From DAOUEX01 sp034430235 (GTDB lineage: Bacteria > Chloroflexota > Anaerolineae > UBA2200), in the NCBI GenBank assembly GCA_964478075.1, contig CAYZGO010000010.1, forward strand, positions 37,437-101,436: 64,000 nucleotides of DNA. Reading direction: 5' to 3'. Positions 17,722-25,711 of this stretch are shown here, piece by piece. Positions within the stretch are counted from its first letter, which is position 1. The number at the start of each line of letters is the position of its first letter. Below the pieces are notes generated by a model. It was not told where the DNA came from, made no database searches, and worked only from the letters and a program-made list of their open reading frames with translations. The position numbers and the translations under genes are program-made.

Positions 17722-18447
17722 CTACCACACACCAGGCAGCAGGCGGTACCGCACGCGTGCGGCATACTCTTCGTAGCCCTCGAGTTGCTCCAGCAGTGTC
17801 CTGTCCTCAAGTGCCGTGCGGACGATGACAAGGCACACCGTAAGCGCCGCCGGGATGAACGCCCACACCGAGCCGAGTATCAGCGGCGTTGCGAGATCGA
17901 ACGCGATTGCCCCGACATAGCCCGGATGGCGCACAACCTGATAGGGCCCGCTGGTCGCGACGGTATGGCCCCGGTCCTTTGCGATGCGCAGGACGCCGTA
18001 GAAGAACCTGTTCGACGCCATGGCCCAGGTAGTCAGAAGGGACCCCAGCACCGCGATAGCCAACGCGACGATCAGCAGTGCGAGCGGAATCCCTGGCGAC
18101 CACCCAAAGCGCACATCCAGCCCAGCCACGATACATGTGCCCGTCGGGCCCCACAAGGCCATTATCCCGGCGAGCGCTCTATCCAGGTCCCTTTTTCCCC
18201 TGAACTGGGTCCGTTCTACCACCAGCTCCGCGTTGGTTGGGATCAGGACAAGCGCGTTGACACCCATACTAGCCAAGTACACGCCGATATAGACCCACGC
18301 CATCACCCAGTCCAGGCGGCCTGAAGACCCGAACAAGCTCGCTGCCGCGATCAGTACAAAGATACCGGCCTGTAGCAGCCATTTCGAAATCACGCCGCTT
18401 ATGTCGGGTTTCCCATTGGGTCGGTTGACAGGTGTGTTGGCATTCAT
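17722..18447 (-). CDS. ICMT/PEMT-like membrane methyltransferase (copy 2)
   Basis: 241 residues, from the ATG behind GAGGA. About five hydrophobic segments, signature SGPYQVVRHPGYVGAIA, and tail EDRTLLEQLEGYEEYAARVR then RLLPGVW. Closest in look to copies 1 and 3, sharing the SGRLDWVMAWVYIGVY and VAGLDVRFGWSPG segments. It forms a two-gene unit with the methyltransferase downstream, 24 bases away. Confidence 0.88.
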   Translation of the reverse strand: MNANTPVNRPNGKPDISGVISKWLLQAGIFVLIAAASLFGSSGRLDWVMAWVYIGVYLASMGVNALVLIPTNAELVVERTQFRGKRDLDRALAGIMALWGPTGTCIVAGLDVRFGWSPGIPLALLIVALAIAVLGSLLTTWAMASNRFFYGVLRIAKDRGHTVATSGPYQVVRHPGYVGAIAFDLATPLILGSVWAFIPAALTVCLVIVRTALEDRTLLEQLEGYEEYAARVRYRLLPGVW

Positions 18448-18604
18448 TTTATCCTCATTTGACGATTCCGGAGCAGCAAAGCACCTGGTAGAAAACCCGG
18501 CCCACAAACGCTCCAACCTGTAGGGCAGCTTTCGCTAGCTGCCGCTTTCCTGCACTATGCGCAAGAACCTTGGAATTGGACGAGATGGTCGTTCGTGCCC
18601 CTAT

Positions 18605-19384
18605 TCACTTTCTCCCGACGTATACTCCGTATCCGAAATACTCATCAAGATTCTCAGGCGTGACCCCACCACCCTCTCGTACTCCCTTCACGAATCTCCT
18701 GTAGGCTGGACTTCTGGCATAGAGTGACAGCATTCTGCACAGAACGCGCAGCATTCCTCCATAACCATACCGCCGCAGTATCCCTCTAGCCTCGCTTCGG
18801 GTGTCGATTTCGTAGGTTCTTGCGATTATCTCTCTCAACCCAGCGCCCGCCAACAATCCCGCCCAACCATCAGAAGTCAGAGGTTTCACGTTAGCACCCA
18901 CCTCCTGGGATGCCCATGCGACCAATTCCGGCGGAGGCGGAACCTTTAGCCAGATTGACTCGTTAAGCCCGACGTATCCTCCCGGCTTTGTCACCCGCAC
19001 ATACTCGTTGACCGCTCTCTGTTTGTCTTCTGGAAAGGAGGTTACGGACTCGGTAATGACTGCATCGAAAAGGTCATCCTCGAAAGGGAGGTCTTGTGCA
19101 TCTGCTACCCTGAAATCAACCAAGTCCCCTACCCCCTCTCTCTTCGCCCTTTCCTCGGACCTCTCGATCATCGCTTCAGAAATGTCTACACCGACCACTT
19201 TGCAGCCATACCTTTGTGCGATGAAGCAAGGCGTCACCCCGGCGCCGCAGCCAACATCCAAGACGTATTTGGCTTCGCTTATGTGGCACAACTCAATGAG
19301 CTCTTCTGTGGCCTCGAGACCTCCTAGGTGTTTTGTGAGGCCCACATAAGCTGCAAAATCGAAGAAATCTTGCTTATCCTCCAT
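18605..19384 (-). CDS. class I SAM-dependent methyltransferase (copy 2)
   Basis: 259 residues. Motif I VLDVGCGAGVTP, then VVGVDISEAMIERS and VADAQDLPFEDDLFDAVITE. Clear paralogue of the gene at 16912 across the full length, including the C-terminal FGYGVYVGRK tail (YLGYAMFVGKR in copy 1). It follows the third ICMT-like gene by about 50 bases on the same strand, so the unit ICMT-methyltransferase has been duplicated. The substrate cannot be inferred. Confidence 0.9.
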   Translation of the reverse strand: MEDKQDFFDFAAYVGLTKHLGGLEATEELIELCHISEAKYVLDVGCGAGVTPCFIAQRYGCKVVGVDISEAMIERSEERAKREGVGDLVDFRVADAQDLPFEDDLFDAVITESVTSFPEDKQRAVNEYVRVTKPGGYVGLNESIWLKVPPPPELVAWASQEVGANVKPLTSDGWAGLLAGAGLREIIARTYEIDTRSEARGILRRYGYGGMLRVLCRMLSLYARSPAYRRFVKGVREGGGVTPENLDEYFGYGVYVGRK

Positions 19385-19432
19385 TTGATAACCTCTCCTC
19401 TTGCTCTTGCTTACTTGTTCTGCATACTGCGA

Positions 19433-20149
19433 CTACCAGGCACCCGGCAGCAGGCGGTAGCGCACCTGCCCGGCGTACTCCTTGTAGCCGTCGAGTTCAT
19501 CCTGTAGCATCTTATCCTCAAGCGCCGTGCGGACGACGAGGAGGCACGCCGCTAGCCCTGCCAGCATAAGCGCCCACAGCGAGCCGAAGATCAGCGGTGT
19601 CGCGAGAGTGAACGCAATGTATCCAACGTAGCCCGGATGGCGCACGTAGCAGTAAGGTCCACCGGTGGCTACGGTCTGGCCCCGGTCCATCTGGATGCGA
19701 ACAGCGCCGGAGAAGAACACGTTCGACGCCATCGCCCAGCTGAACAGGCCCTGCCCCAGCACCATGAGAGCCAGCCCAATGAGATGAATCACCAAAGCTA
19801 CCTGTGGCGACCACCCAAAGCGCACATCCAACCCGGCGACGATGAACATGCCCAGCGAAGGGATCGCGATGAGACCGGCAAGTACTCTATCCCAGTCTTT
19901 GACGTTCTCCTTGATTTCGCTGCGCTCTGCCATCAACTCAGGGGATACGACAACCAAGTTGATGACCAGAATGCCGGCGCCCACGCCAAGATAGGCCCAC
20001 AGCCAGACCCAATCCAGGCGGCCCGACGTAATGAACAAGATGGCAAATATGAAGAGGAACTGCCCGATAACCTGGCGCATCCGCTTCCGAACCCTGTCTG
20101 TCATGTCAGAGTTCTCTTTTGGTGGGTTAACGGGTGTCTTGGCATTCAT
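19433..20149 (-). CDS. ICMT/PEMT-like membrane methyltransferase (copy 3)
   Basis: 238 residues with five hydrophobic segments. Signature GGPYCYVRHPGYVGYIA, tail EDKMLQDELDGYKEYAGQVR then RLLPGAW. Its N-terminus (MNAKTPVNPPKENSD) closely resembles that of copy 2 (MNANTPVNRPNGKPD). Start ATG follows AGGAGAG. Directly upstream on the same strand lies the decayed tail of yet another copy. Confidence 0.88.
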   Translation of the reverse strand: MNAKTPVNPPKENSDMTDRVRKRMRQVIGQFLFIFAILFITSGRLDWVWLWAYLGVGAGILVINLVVVSPELMAERSEIKENVKDWDRVLAGLIAIPSLGMFIVAGLDVRFGWSPQVALVIHLIGLALMVLGQGLFSWAMASNVFFSGAVRIQMDRGQTVATGGPYCYVRHPGYVGYIAFTLATPLIFGSLWALMLAGLAACLLVVRTALEDKMLQDELDGYKEYAGQVRYRLLPGAW

Positions 20150-20193
20150 TTCATCTCTCCTGGATGATACTTAGTTGTTGCGCACACTAGCGA

Positions 20194-20292
20194 CTACCAC
20201 ATGCCCGGCAGCAGACGGCAGCGCGCCCGCTGGGCCTACTCGGCGTAGCCGGGGAGTTCCTCGCGCAGCGTACGCTCTTGGAGCGCGGTGTG
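20194..20292 (-). pseudogene. decayed C-terminal fragment of a further ICMT-like gene
   Basis: The minus strand reads HTALQERTLREELPGYAE, amber, AQRARCRLLPGMW, stop. This lines up with the C-terminus of copies 1-3 (VRTALEDKTL...GYKEYA...RLLPGAW). The amber codon (20236-20238) falls where the others have Tyr. No upstream part of the gene survives. It is the clearest sign that the array once held more members. Confidence 0.85.
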
Positions 20293-20379
20293 AATCCATC
20301 ACTACCGATAGGAGCACACGCGGCCCAGCAGGCAATTGAGGCGTGCCTTCCCTGACCAGGCCGCCAATCAGCGCTTTAG

Positions 20380-21243
20380 CTACGCCTCACGCTTAGTCCC
20401 AGCGCGGCGGCGGAAAGGCAGCCACAGAGAAGGTAGTCGCCAGCCTCCCTCCCCACCCACGCGGATGTCTCGTCGCTGGAAGCGCCACCAGGCCAGCAAC
20501 GCGAACACGGCCGACACCGCCAGCAGGCCAGCCAGCCACCCCCAGTTCAGCTCCGTGACGGCATCGCCACCTTGGTAGTAGTGCAGCGGGGTGAACTTGA
20601 TGGCCGATTCGAGGTCTTTGTTGATGTTGGCCAACCCGATCAGCAGGTAGTTGGCTACCAGAAGACCTCCGCTGGCCATGCCAGCCATGCGCACCGAGGG
20701 CAGCAGCATGCTGAACAGCAGCGCCAGCGTGCCAAACACGAGCAACTCTGCAAACAGGGGCAGGAAGGGCCGCAGGAATTCGATCCAGGTGAGTTCCATA
20801 CCCGAGCGCCCGGAGGGAATGACCCAGCTTAACCAGCTCACGAGCAGGATCACCGCTGTGGCGGCCACGAAGCCCAGCCACCGGCCCCAGAAGAGCGCCG
20901 TGCGACTCACCGGATGGGCCAGCACCAGGTCCAGGATGCCTTTCTCTTCGTCACCAACCAGCAGGCTGGCGCCCACGCCGACGGCAAAGATGCCGATGAT
21001 GATCTGCATATAGGTGCAGTAGTAAATGTCAATGTAACCTGCGGGAGTGGTGATGGCCATCATGTCGCCGAAGAAGGCCAGCAACTCCTGCGGGTAACTT
21101 GCTATGAGTTCCTCAAAGCCTGCTATGTCAGCGATAGTATCGAAGAAAGACACCATCATCAAGCCATACAGGGCCAGACCAATCCCCCAGCCAATCATCT
21201 GACCGCGCATGCGGCGTAGAGTGTGTTTGAATTCTGCGAACAT
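20380..21243 (-). CDS. ABC-2 type transporter permease
   Basis: 287 residues, six hydrophobic segments. The N-terminus MFAEFKHTLRRMRGQMIGWG and the GDEEKGILDLVLAHPVSRTA segment after the second or third helix are typical of ABC-2 exporter permeases of the bacitracin/NatB type. It starts one base after the stop of the ATPase gene, so the two are translated as a pair. A 25-residue upstream extension is rejected because it lies inside the ATPase gene. Substrate unknown; it probably exports a lipid, peptide or drug. Confidence 0.9.
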   Translation of the reverse strand: MFAEFKHTLRRMRGQMIGWGIGLALYGLMMVSFFDTIADIAGFEELIASYPQELLAFFGDMMAITTPAGYIDIYYCTYMQIIIGIFAVGVGASLLVGDEEKGILDLVLAHPVSRTALFWGRWLGFVAATAVILLVSWLSWVIPSGRSGMELTWIEFLRPFLPLFAELLVFGTLALLFSMLLPSVRMAGMASGGLLVANYLLIGLANINKDLESAIKFTPLHYYQGGDAVTELNWGWLAGLLAVSAVFALLAWWRFQRRDIRVGGEGGWRLPSLWLPFRRRAGTKREA

Positions 21244-21244
21244 G

Positions 21245-22156
21245 TCAGTTTCCCTCCTCGTCACCGGCCTCGTAGTAGGCCAGGAAAATCTCCTCCAGCG
21301 AGGGCCGCTCGGTCTCAAAATCGCTCACCGGGAAGGCAGCCAGCGCCTTGATGAGGCCGTCCATCTCCCCTTCCACCTGCAGCAGCACGCTCGTTCCATC
21401 GTCCTGCGATAGCACGGTCACGCCAGGCACGTTGGCCAGTGGGCCGATATCCACTGCCTGCTTGAAGCGGATTGTAGCACGGCGCATAGCACGGTTAATC
21501 AGTGAGGCGGTCTCCGCCACCTCCACAATCACACCCTCGCGGATGATTGCCACGCGCTCCGCCGCAGCCTGCACCTCGCTCAGAATGTGCGAGGCGAAGA
21601 AGACGGTCGCGCCCTCGGCCTGCGCTTCGGCCAGCAGCCGCAGCACTTCACGCTGCATCAGCGGGTCCAGACCAAGCGTCGGCTCATCCAACAGAAGCAG
21701 TTCAGGGCGGTGCATCAGCGCCTGCACCACACCGACCTTCTGCTTGTTGCCATGCGAGAGGTTCTTGATAATGGGCTTAAGATCGAGATCGAGGCGCTCG
21801 GCAAGCTGCCGCACAAAGCCCCAGTCTACCTTGTTGCCGCGCAGGGCATTGAAGTACCGCAGCGCGCCTTCGACCGTCATATTGGGATCCAGTCGCAGTT
21901 CGCCCGGCAAGTAGCCAGCGCGCGCCTGCACCGCCACTGGGTCGGCCTGGGGGTCCAGGCCCAGCACGCGGACGGTGCCGCCGTCGGGGCGGATCAGGTC
22001 CAGCAGGCAGCGCATGGTCGTCGTCTTGCCCGCCCCGTTCGGGCCGAGATAGCCAAAGATCTCGCCGCGCCGCACTTTCAAGTCTATGTCTCGCACCGCC
22101 CGGACTCGGCCGTAGGATTTGGTCAGGTCCTGCACATCGATCACAATGTCGCTCAT
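21245..22156 (-). CDS. ABC exporter ATP-binding protein
   Basis: 303 residues. Walker A GPNGAGKTT (residue 39 region), Q-loop region, signature LSHGNKQK, Walker B LLLLDEPTLGLD and H-loop SHI. The C-terminal 80 residues form the accessory domain typical of CcmA/NatA-like ABC-2 ATPases. It energises the permease encoded immediately downstream. It lies between the small HTH protein gene and the ICMT array on the same strand, so the exporter may move the product of the methyltransferases, which is an inference from position only. Confidence 0.93.
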   Translation of the reverse strand: MSDIVIDVQDLTKSYGRVRAVRDIDLKVRRGEIFGYLGPNGAGKTTTMRCLLDLIRPDGGTVRVLGLDPQADPVAVQARAGYLPGELRLDPNMTVEGALRYFNALRGNKVDWGFVRQLAERLDLDLKPIIKNLSHGNKQKVGVVQALMHRPELLLLDEPTLGLDPLMQREVLRLLAEAQAEGATVFFASHILSEVQAAAERVAIIREGVIVEVAETASLINRAMRRATIRFKQAVDIGPLANVPGVTVLSQDDGTSVLLQVEGEMDGLIKALAAFPVSDFETERPSLEEIFLAYYEAGDEEGN

Positions 22157-22337
22157 CGTATCTCCCTCACGTTCTCTTGCGCATCAGCCTTTCCTGAACG
22201 GCTTCGCTCGTCAGTTCTGGCAGTCCGTCAGAAGCAATCCACTTCACACTTTTCGAGTCTATTCTCTCAATCTCCCGGGCCACTTCAATGGCCTTCCTGT
22301 TCAGATTGACGTTTCGCTCGCCAATCTATGGCACAAT

Positions 22338-22392
22338 CTTATCACAAATCGACTGCAATTTCCAGACAAAACACTGCCAAAAACTTTCATCT
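22338..22392. repeat. dispersed 53-base repeat, copy 1
   Basis: This stretch (core CGACTGCAATTTCCAGACA) matches 47528-47582 at 46 of 53 positions, and all seven differences are transitions. Both copies lie about 180 bases upstream of a minus-strand gene. See findings. Confidence 0.8.
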
Positions 22393-22396
22393 TTCT

Positions 22397-22816
22397 TTAT
22401 TCTGAACTGTTGCCCTCCCTGGCCTCAACTTCCATCTCCATCAAGACCCTGGCCACCGCCTCAATGGATTCTCTACGTGCACGGTAAACGGTTCCTTCGC
22501 TCATAAACAACTCGCTCATGATTTCGGCGGTTTTCTTGCCCTCTACGTACTCATCATAAAGGATGATATAAGGGTGCCATTCTTTCACGACGCTTCGCTC
22601 CCCCGCCGGCTTGAGCTCATTCAGCGCCGTGAGTATTGCTTCTCTTAAAGCTCTTCCCTTATCAAGGTAAGTGACAGGGGAGCCATTGTGCACCATGTAC
22701 GAATCTACTATTCCCAAACCGGCCAATGGATGCTCCCCCAGATAGGGATAACTGGGCAAGTTCCTTAACGCGTCTTCAACCAGGTCACGAAATCTCTCGT
22801 TGGCCATTGTGTCCAT
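22397..22816 (-). CDS. small protein with C-terminal helix-turn-helix
   Basis: 139 residues from the ATG behind AGGAG. The N-terminal half is helical with no known motif. The C-terminal segment YVEGKKTAEIMSELFMSEGT then VYRARRESIEAVARVL resembles a sigma-70 region 4 or winged-like helix-turn-helix, with EGKKTAEIMSELFMS as first helices and GTVYRARRESI as recognition helix. It may regulate the neighbouring exporter and methyltransferase genes, which are downstream on the same strand. No better family match is recognised. Confidence 0.6.
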   Translation of the reverse strand: MDTMANERFRDLVEDALRNLPSYPYLGEHPLAGLGIVDSYMVHNGSPVTYLDKGRALREAILTALNELKPAGERSVVKEWHPYIILYDEYVEGKKTAEIMSELFMSEGTVYRARRESIEAVARVLMEMEVEAREGNSSE

Positions 22817-22879
22817 GTATGATACTCCTGGATGACTTGGGCATTGAAACCATTTCACACTGGGCCTCGCCCACGTCCC

Positions 22880-23536
22880 TTAGTTCGGAAACAGGCGTGG
22901 CACACGCTGCCCATACTCCTCGTATTCCTTCCCAAAGTGCGCAGCTAGTTCTTGGTCTTCGAGAATAGACAGCACCCAGAACGCAACCGTGAGGAATACC
23001 CAATTAGCACTGAGGGAAAGCGGGTACGCATCGCCAACATAGAAGAACTTGGCGGGATCAAACAGTAGCGTCGTGAAGAGCGTGATACCGATGGCCGATA
23101 GGAACTGTGGATGACGCACCAAGCCATACGGCCCCTCCGTGACCAGGCCGTCATCCACGCGGCGAAACAGAAACGAACGCCGCACGCCCAGCACGGCAAT
23201 CGCCCACACGCCTAAGGCCGTTGATACTCCGACTCCCAGCCAGCAGAGCACATCTAGCCAATCTCCCACAGGCAGCCAGCCGATTCTGTAGTGCTCTGGA
23301 GCCCAGCGAGCCTCAGGTGTAGCATAGAGCACCAACCAGCCCGTAGCGATCAGAAGCATGCCGAGGGGACGCAGGAGAGCGGAGAAGACGTAGTAGGCAG
23401 TGCCCCAGCGCTCACCTAGTTGATGCGTGTAGCGGGTGAGCCACAAGCAGCCTATCCCACTCAGCCAGATCAGCGGTGCATATTCATAGAAAGGTTCGAG
23501 TCCCGAGACGTAAACTGGAAAGATAGGGGGAAACAT
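22880..23536 (-). CDS. ICMT/NnrU-like membrane methyltransferase (copy 4, divergent)
   Basis: 218 residues with about six hydrophobic segments. The signature is TEGPYGLVRHPQFLSAIGI, followed by a C-terminal EDQELAAHFGKEYEEYGQRV then PRLFPN, the same ordered motifs as the array copies but much diverged. It is first in the minus-strand series and precedes the HTH protein gene by about 60 bases. Start ATG follows GGAGGTAAA at fair spacing. It may act on a different lipid substrate. Confidence 0.8.
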   Translation of the reverse strand: MFPPIFPVYVSGLEPFYEYAPLIWLSGIGCLWLTRYTHQLGERWGTAYYVFSALLRPLGMLLIATGWLVLYATPEARWAPEHYRIGWLPVGDWLDVLCWLGVGVSTALGVWAIAVLGVRRSFLFRRVDDGLVTEGPYGLVRHPQFLSAIGITLFTTLLFDPAKFFYVGDAYPLSLSANWVFLTVAFWVLSILEDQELAAHFGKEYEEYGQRVPRLFPN

Positions 23537-23638
23537 CCGAATTTACCTCCTTAGGCAGTGTATGTCTTCGCTTGCACCACACCTTACCCCAAAGCTGCCA
23601 GATTGCCAGGATTCTTGCTTCCGCCTGGGCCACGAACG

Positions 23639-23691
23639 TGAATCACTGAGTATTGGGACTGTTTCAGTGCCCAAGTGCGCTCAGTGATTCA
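23639..23691. repeat. long two-part inverted repeat
   Basis: Outer arms TGAATCACTGAG and CTCAGTGATTCA (12 of 12) enclose inner arms TTGGGACTG and CAGTGCCCAA with a 3-base loop. It forms an extended hairpin about 100 bases upstream of the divergent-class methyltransferase gene and just past the truncated hepT. It may terminate transcription from the right; there is no clear T-run. Confidence 0.65.
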
Positions 23692-23741
23692 AGGTTCCCA
23701 CTGCATCGCTGCCCAGCGGGCTTATCATGGCGAGCTACCGA

Positions 23742-23894
23742 TTACCGTTCAACTGTGTTCATATCACGTTCGGCAGAAGCATGTAGAACGTGGTCACGCG
23801 CGAACTCGTCATACGTCAGGCTCTGCAGCTCCTTTAAGGCGTTCACGCAGTTGGCGATAACGCTTAAGCGTGCCACGATAGGGGTTGTATCCAC
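23742..23894 (-). pseudogene. truncated HepT toxin remnant
   Basis: A GTG start behind GGGAGAG opens a 50-residue frame whose middle, LSVIANCVNALKELQSLTYD then EFARDHVLHASAERDMN, matches the start of HepT (HEPN RNase toxin of the MntA-HepT pair). The frame stops where the family would continue to the fourth helix and the catalytic Rx4-6H motif, so roughly two thirds of the toxin is missing. It overlaps the 3' end of mntA by 86 bases. Confidence 0.7.
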
Positions 23895-24336
23895 TGAGCA
23901 ACTCTCCCTTCCGGGCTTTTTCCAGAATTGCGCGTTCATGTCGCTCGAGCACTGGCTTAAAGTCCAGATACTCGCTCACTGTACGTGCCGTGAACTCGAT
24001 CATCGCCTGCCGATCACGGCAGTAAAGCAACACGCCGTCGCGCAGGACACGAAAGCGCAGGGCCAGCGGCATCTGGTTGAGAATGACTACGTCCACGTCA
24101 TTGATGTGCAGGATGCCCATCAGCCCACCGATGATCTCCAACCGCATGTCAAACATCAAGTCCTCGTCAGGCGCACCGCGCAGCAGCACTGCCACGTCCA
24201 CATCCGAAAGCGGCCCGCTGGTCCCACGTGCCCGCGAGCCGAACAGATAGGCTAACATCACGCTGTCGAGTGAGGCGAAGTAGCTCTCTAGTGCTATCTT
24301 GTATTGTGACAGGTCACGCGGCAACCGGGAGTTCAT
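23809..24336 (-). CDS. mntA: MNT-domain nucleotidyltransferase (MntA-type antitoxin)
   Basis: 175 residues. The minimal nucleotidyltransferase motif is LAYLFGSRARGTSGPLSDVD, with the paired metal Asp of SDVDVAVLL and a third in DVDVVIL. In MntA-HepT systems this enzyme AMPylates the HEPN toxin and silences it. The C-terminal helices (SEYLDFKPVLERHERAIL) fit the family. The hepT partner downstream is truncated, so the pair is probably no longer a working toxin-antitoxin system. A promoter with a TATAAT box lies about 75 bases upstream. Confidence 0.82.
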   Translation of the reverse strand: MNSRLPRDLSQYKIALESYFASLDSVMLAYLFGSRARGTSGPLSDVDVAVLLRGAPDEDLMFDMRLEIIGGLMGILHINDVDVVILNQMPLALRFRVLRDGVLLYCRDRQAMIEFTARTVSEYLDFKPVLERHERAILEKARKGELLSGYNPYRGTLKRYRQLRERLKGAAEPDV

Positions 24337-24409
24337 CCACCACCTCCATTGATCTAGACGCAGTAGCCTGGCGCAAGAATTCTACAACACACCTACGTCG
24401 TTTACGGCC

Positions 24410-24438
24410 ATTATAACCTATCGTGGCACAAGGAGCAA
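24410..24438 (-). promoter_or_regulatory. promoter for mntA
   Basis: On the minus strand, TTGCTC, 17 bases, TATAAT. The -10 matches consensus fully; the -35 is moderate. It leaves a leader of about 70 bases before the mntA start. Confidence 0.65.
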
Positions 24439-24544
24439 ACCCCCAACACTTCCCAAGGTGCGGTTCAGTTTGGGGGCAAACAAGGCAAGGAGTTCCCAGG
24501 GTTTTTCCGCGGTAGAACAAGAGTCAACCGACCTCCCCACGTTC

Positions 24545-24565
24545 CCCCGCAGTGCAACTGCGGGG
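24545..24565. repeat. short GC-rich hairpin (GCAGTTGC family)
   Basis: CCCCGCAGT, GCA loop, ACTGCGGGG: nine perfect base pairs. The core belongs to the GCAGTTGC/GCAACTGC elements scattered through this window. Confidence 0.7.
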
Positions 24566-24686
24566 TTGCCTGTGCGGCCTCTGCAGCTTTGCACCTACGG
24601 CCGGCAGCATACCATCGCTTGGAGGCACTGCCGCTGAACGTGATGGATATAGCCAGACCTTCGCATAGCCCTCAAGGAGTTCCAAC

Positions 24687-24715
24687 TTGACAATCCAACA
24701 TAATCCTGCTAGAAT
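24687..24715 (+). promoter_or_regulatory. near-consensus promoter of the Xer-like gene
   Basis: TTGACA, 17 bases, TAGAAT, followed by an AGGAGG site and GTG start 38 bases later. The quality of the match rules out a longer reading frame that would begin inside the -35 box. Confidence 0.85.
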
Positions 24716-24752
24716 TATGTCGTGCGAATGTACTATACGAAGGAGGTGTGTC

Positions 24753-25700
24753 GTGCCACCTGAGCAACCGCCACTCTTCCCCCTCACAGAACCTGAAAGC
24801 AAAGACAAAAGAGCTCCTGCATTGACAGCGCATTCCTCGCTGCACAAGGCACTCGCTGCTTTCGACGCTCACATGCTCGACAAAGACTTTAGCATACACA
24901 CCATCAAGGCGTTCGACAGCGATTTGCGTCTGTTGGCACGCTTCCTGGGACGCAGGACGCCCATCGGCAGCATTAGCGCCAGCCAATTGGAGGCTTTTCT
25001 CAAGTACTTGCGTCACGAACGCGGTGTGCCTTGCAAGCCCAAGTCCCTGGCGCGACGTCTGACCACTCTAAAAGTCTTTTTCTCCTGGCTGGCAGATGAA
25101 GGTGCGATTCCAGCAGACCCGGCCGCTCCGCTGATACACCACAGGGTCACAACGCCCCTACCCCGGGTCCTCTCCGAGCCGGAAATCGCTCAACTCCTCG
25201 CAGCCACCGACAAATGGCGCCGAGACGCTGAGAAACCAGATGCGCGCCCCCACCTTCTGCTGACGCTGTTGCTGAGCACGGGCATCAAGAAAGGCGAGTG
25301 CACGAACATCGCCCTCGCTGACATTGACGCTACTGACCAAAGCCCACCAAGTGTCTTCATACGCTACGAGAGCATCAGGCAGCGGCACAAGGAACGCAAG
25401 CTCCGCCTGCCCCCACAGTTCCCTGCTATCCTGCGTGAGTATCTGGCCCAGCACAAACCAAAGATAAAGCTCTTCGAATGCACAGCGCGCAATCTCGAGT
25501 ACGTGCTGGATGAGTGCGCCAAGAGGGCGGGACTGCCACAACGGAGATTGTCATTCGAGGTTCTGCGTTGGACCTGTGCTGTGCGTGATTACAAAGCTGG
25601 CATGGGCGAGGACGCCCTGCGTCGCAAACTGGGGCTCTCGCACATCACCTGGGCCGAGACCCTGGTTAAGCTGGAGAGGCTGACAGCGACTGCGTTGTAG
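24753..25700 (+). CDS. tyrosine recombinase-like protein with lost catalytic residues
   Basis: 315 residues from the GTG 6 bases after AGGAGG. The N-terminal SAM-like DNA-binding domain (about residues 25-125: FDAHMLDKDFSIHTIKAFDS, RRLTTLKVFFSWLADEGAIP) is a standard XerC/D core-binding domain. The catalytic domain keeps the fold, but TGLRxxE has become TGIKKGE (Arg to Lys), HxLRH has become EVLRW, LGH has become LGLS, and the nucleophile Tyr position reads Leu in TLVKLERL. Only one catalytic Arg is evident. It cannot be expected to cleave DNA by the normal route and may be a DNA-binding relic or regulator. It is convergent with mobA with an 11-base gap. Confidence 0.8.
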   Translation: MPPEQPPLFPLTEPESKDKRAPALTAHSSLHKALAAFDAHMLDKDFSIHTIKAFDSDLRLLARFLGRRTPIGSISASQLEAFLKYLRHERGVPCKPKSLARRLTTLKVFFSWLADEGAIPADPAAPLIHHRVTTPLPRVLSEPEIAQLLAATDKWRRDAEKPDARPHLLLTLLLSTGIKKGECTNIALADIDATDQSPPSVFIRYESIRQRHKERKLRLPPQFPAILREYLAQHKPKIKLFECTARNLEYVLDECAKRAGLPQRRLSFEVLRWTCAVRDYKAGMGEDALRRKLGLSHITWAETLVKLERLTATAL

Positions 25701-25711
25701 GGTGCTGTCGT

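Larger units (their letters stand above)
24337..24752. other. intergenic region with two promoters and a hairpin
   Basis: Holds the mntA promoter, a GC-rich hairpin at 24545-24565 and the promoter of the Xer-like gene. No other gene is visible. Confidence 0.6.
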
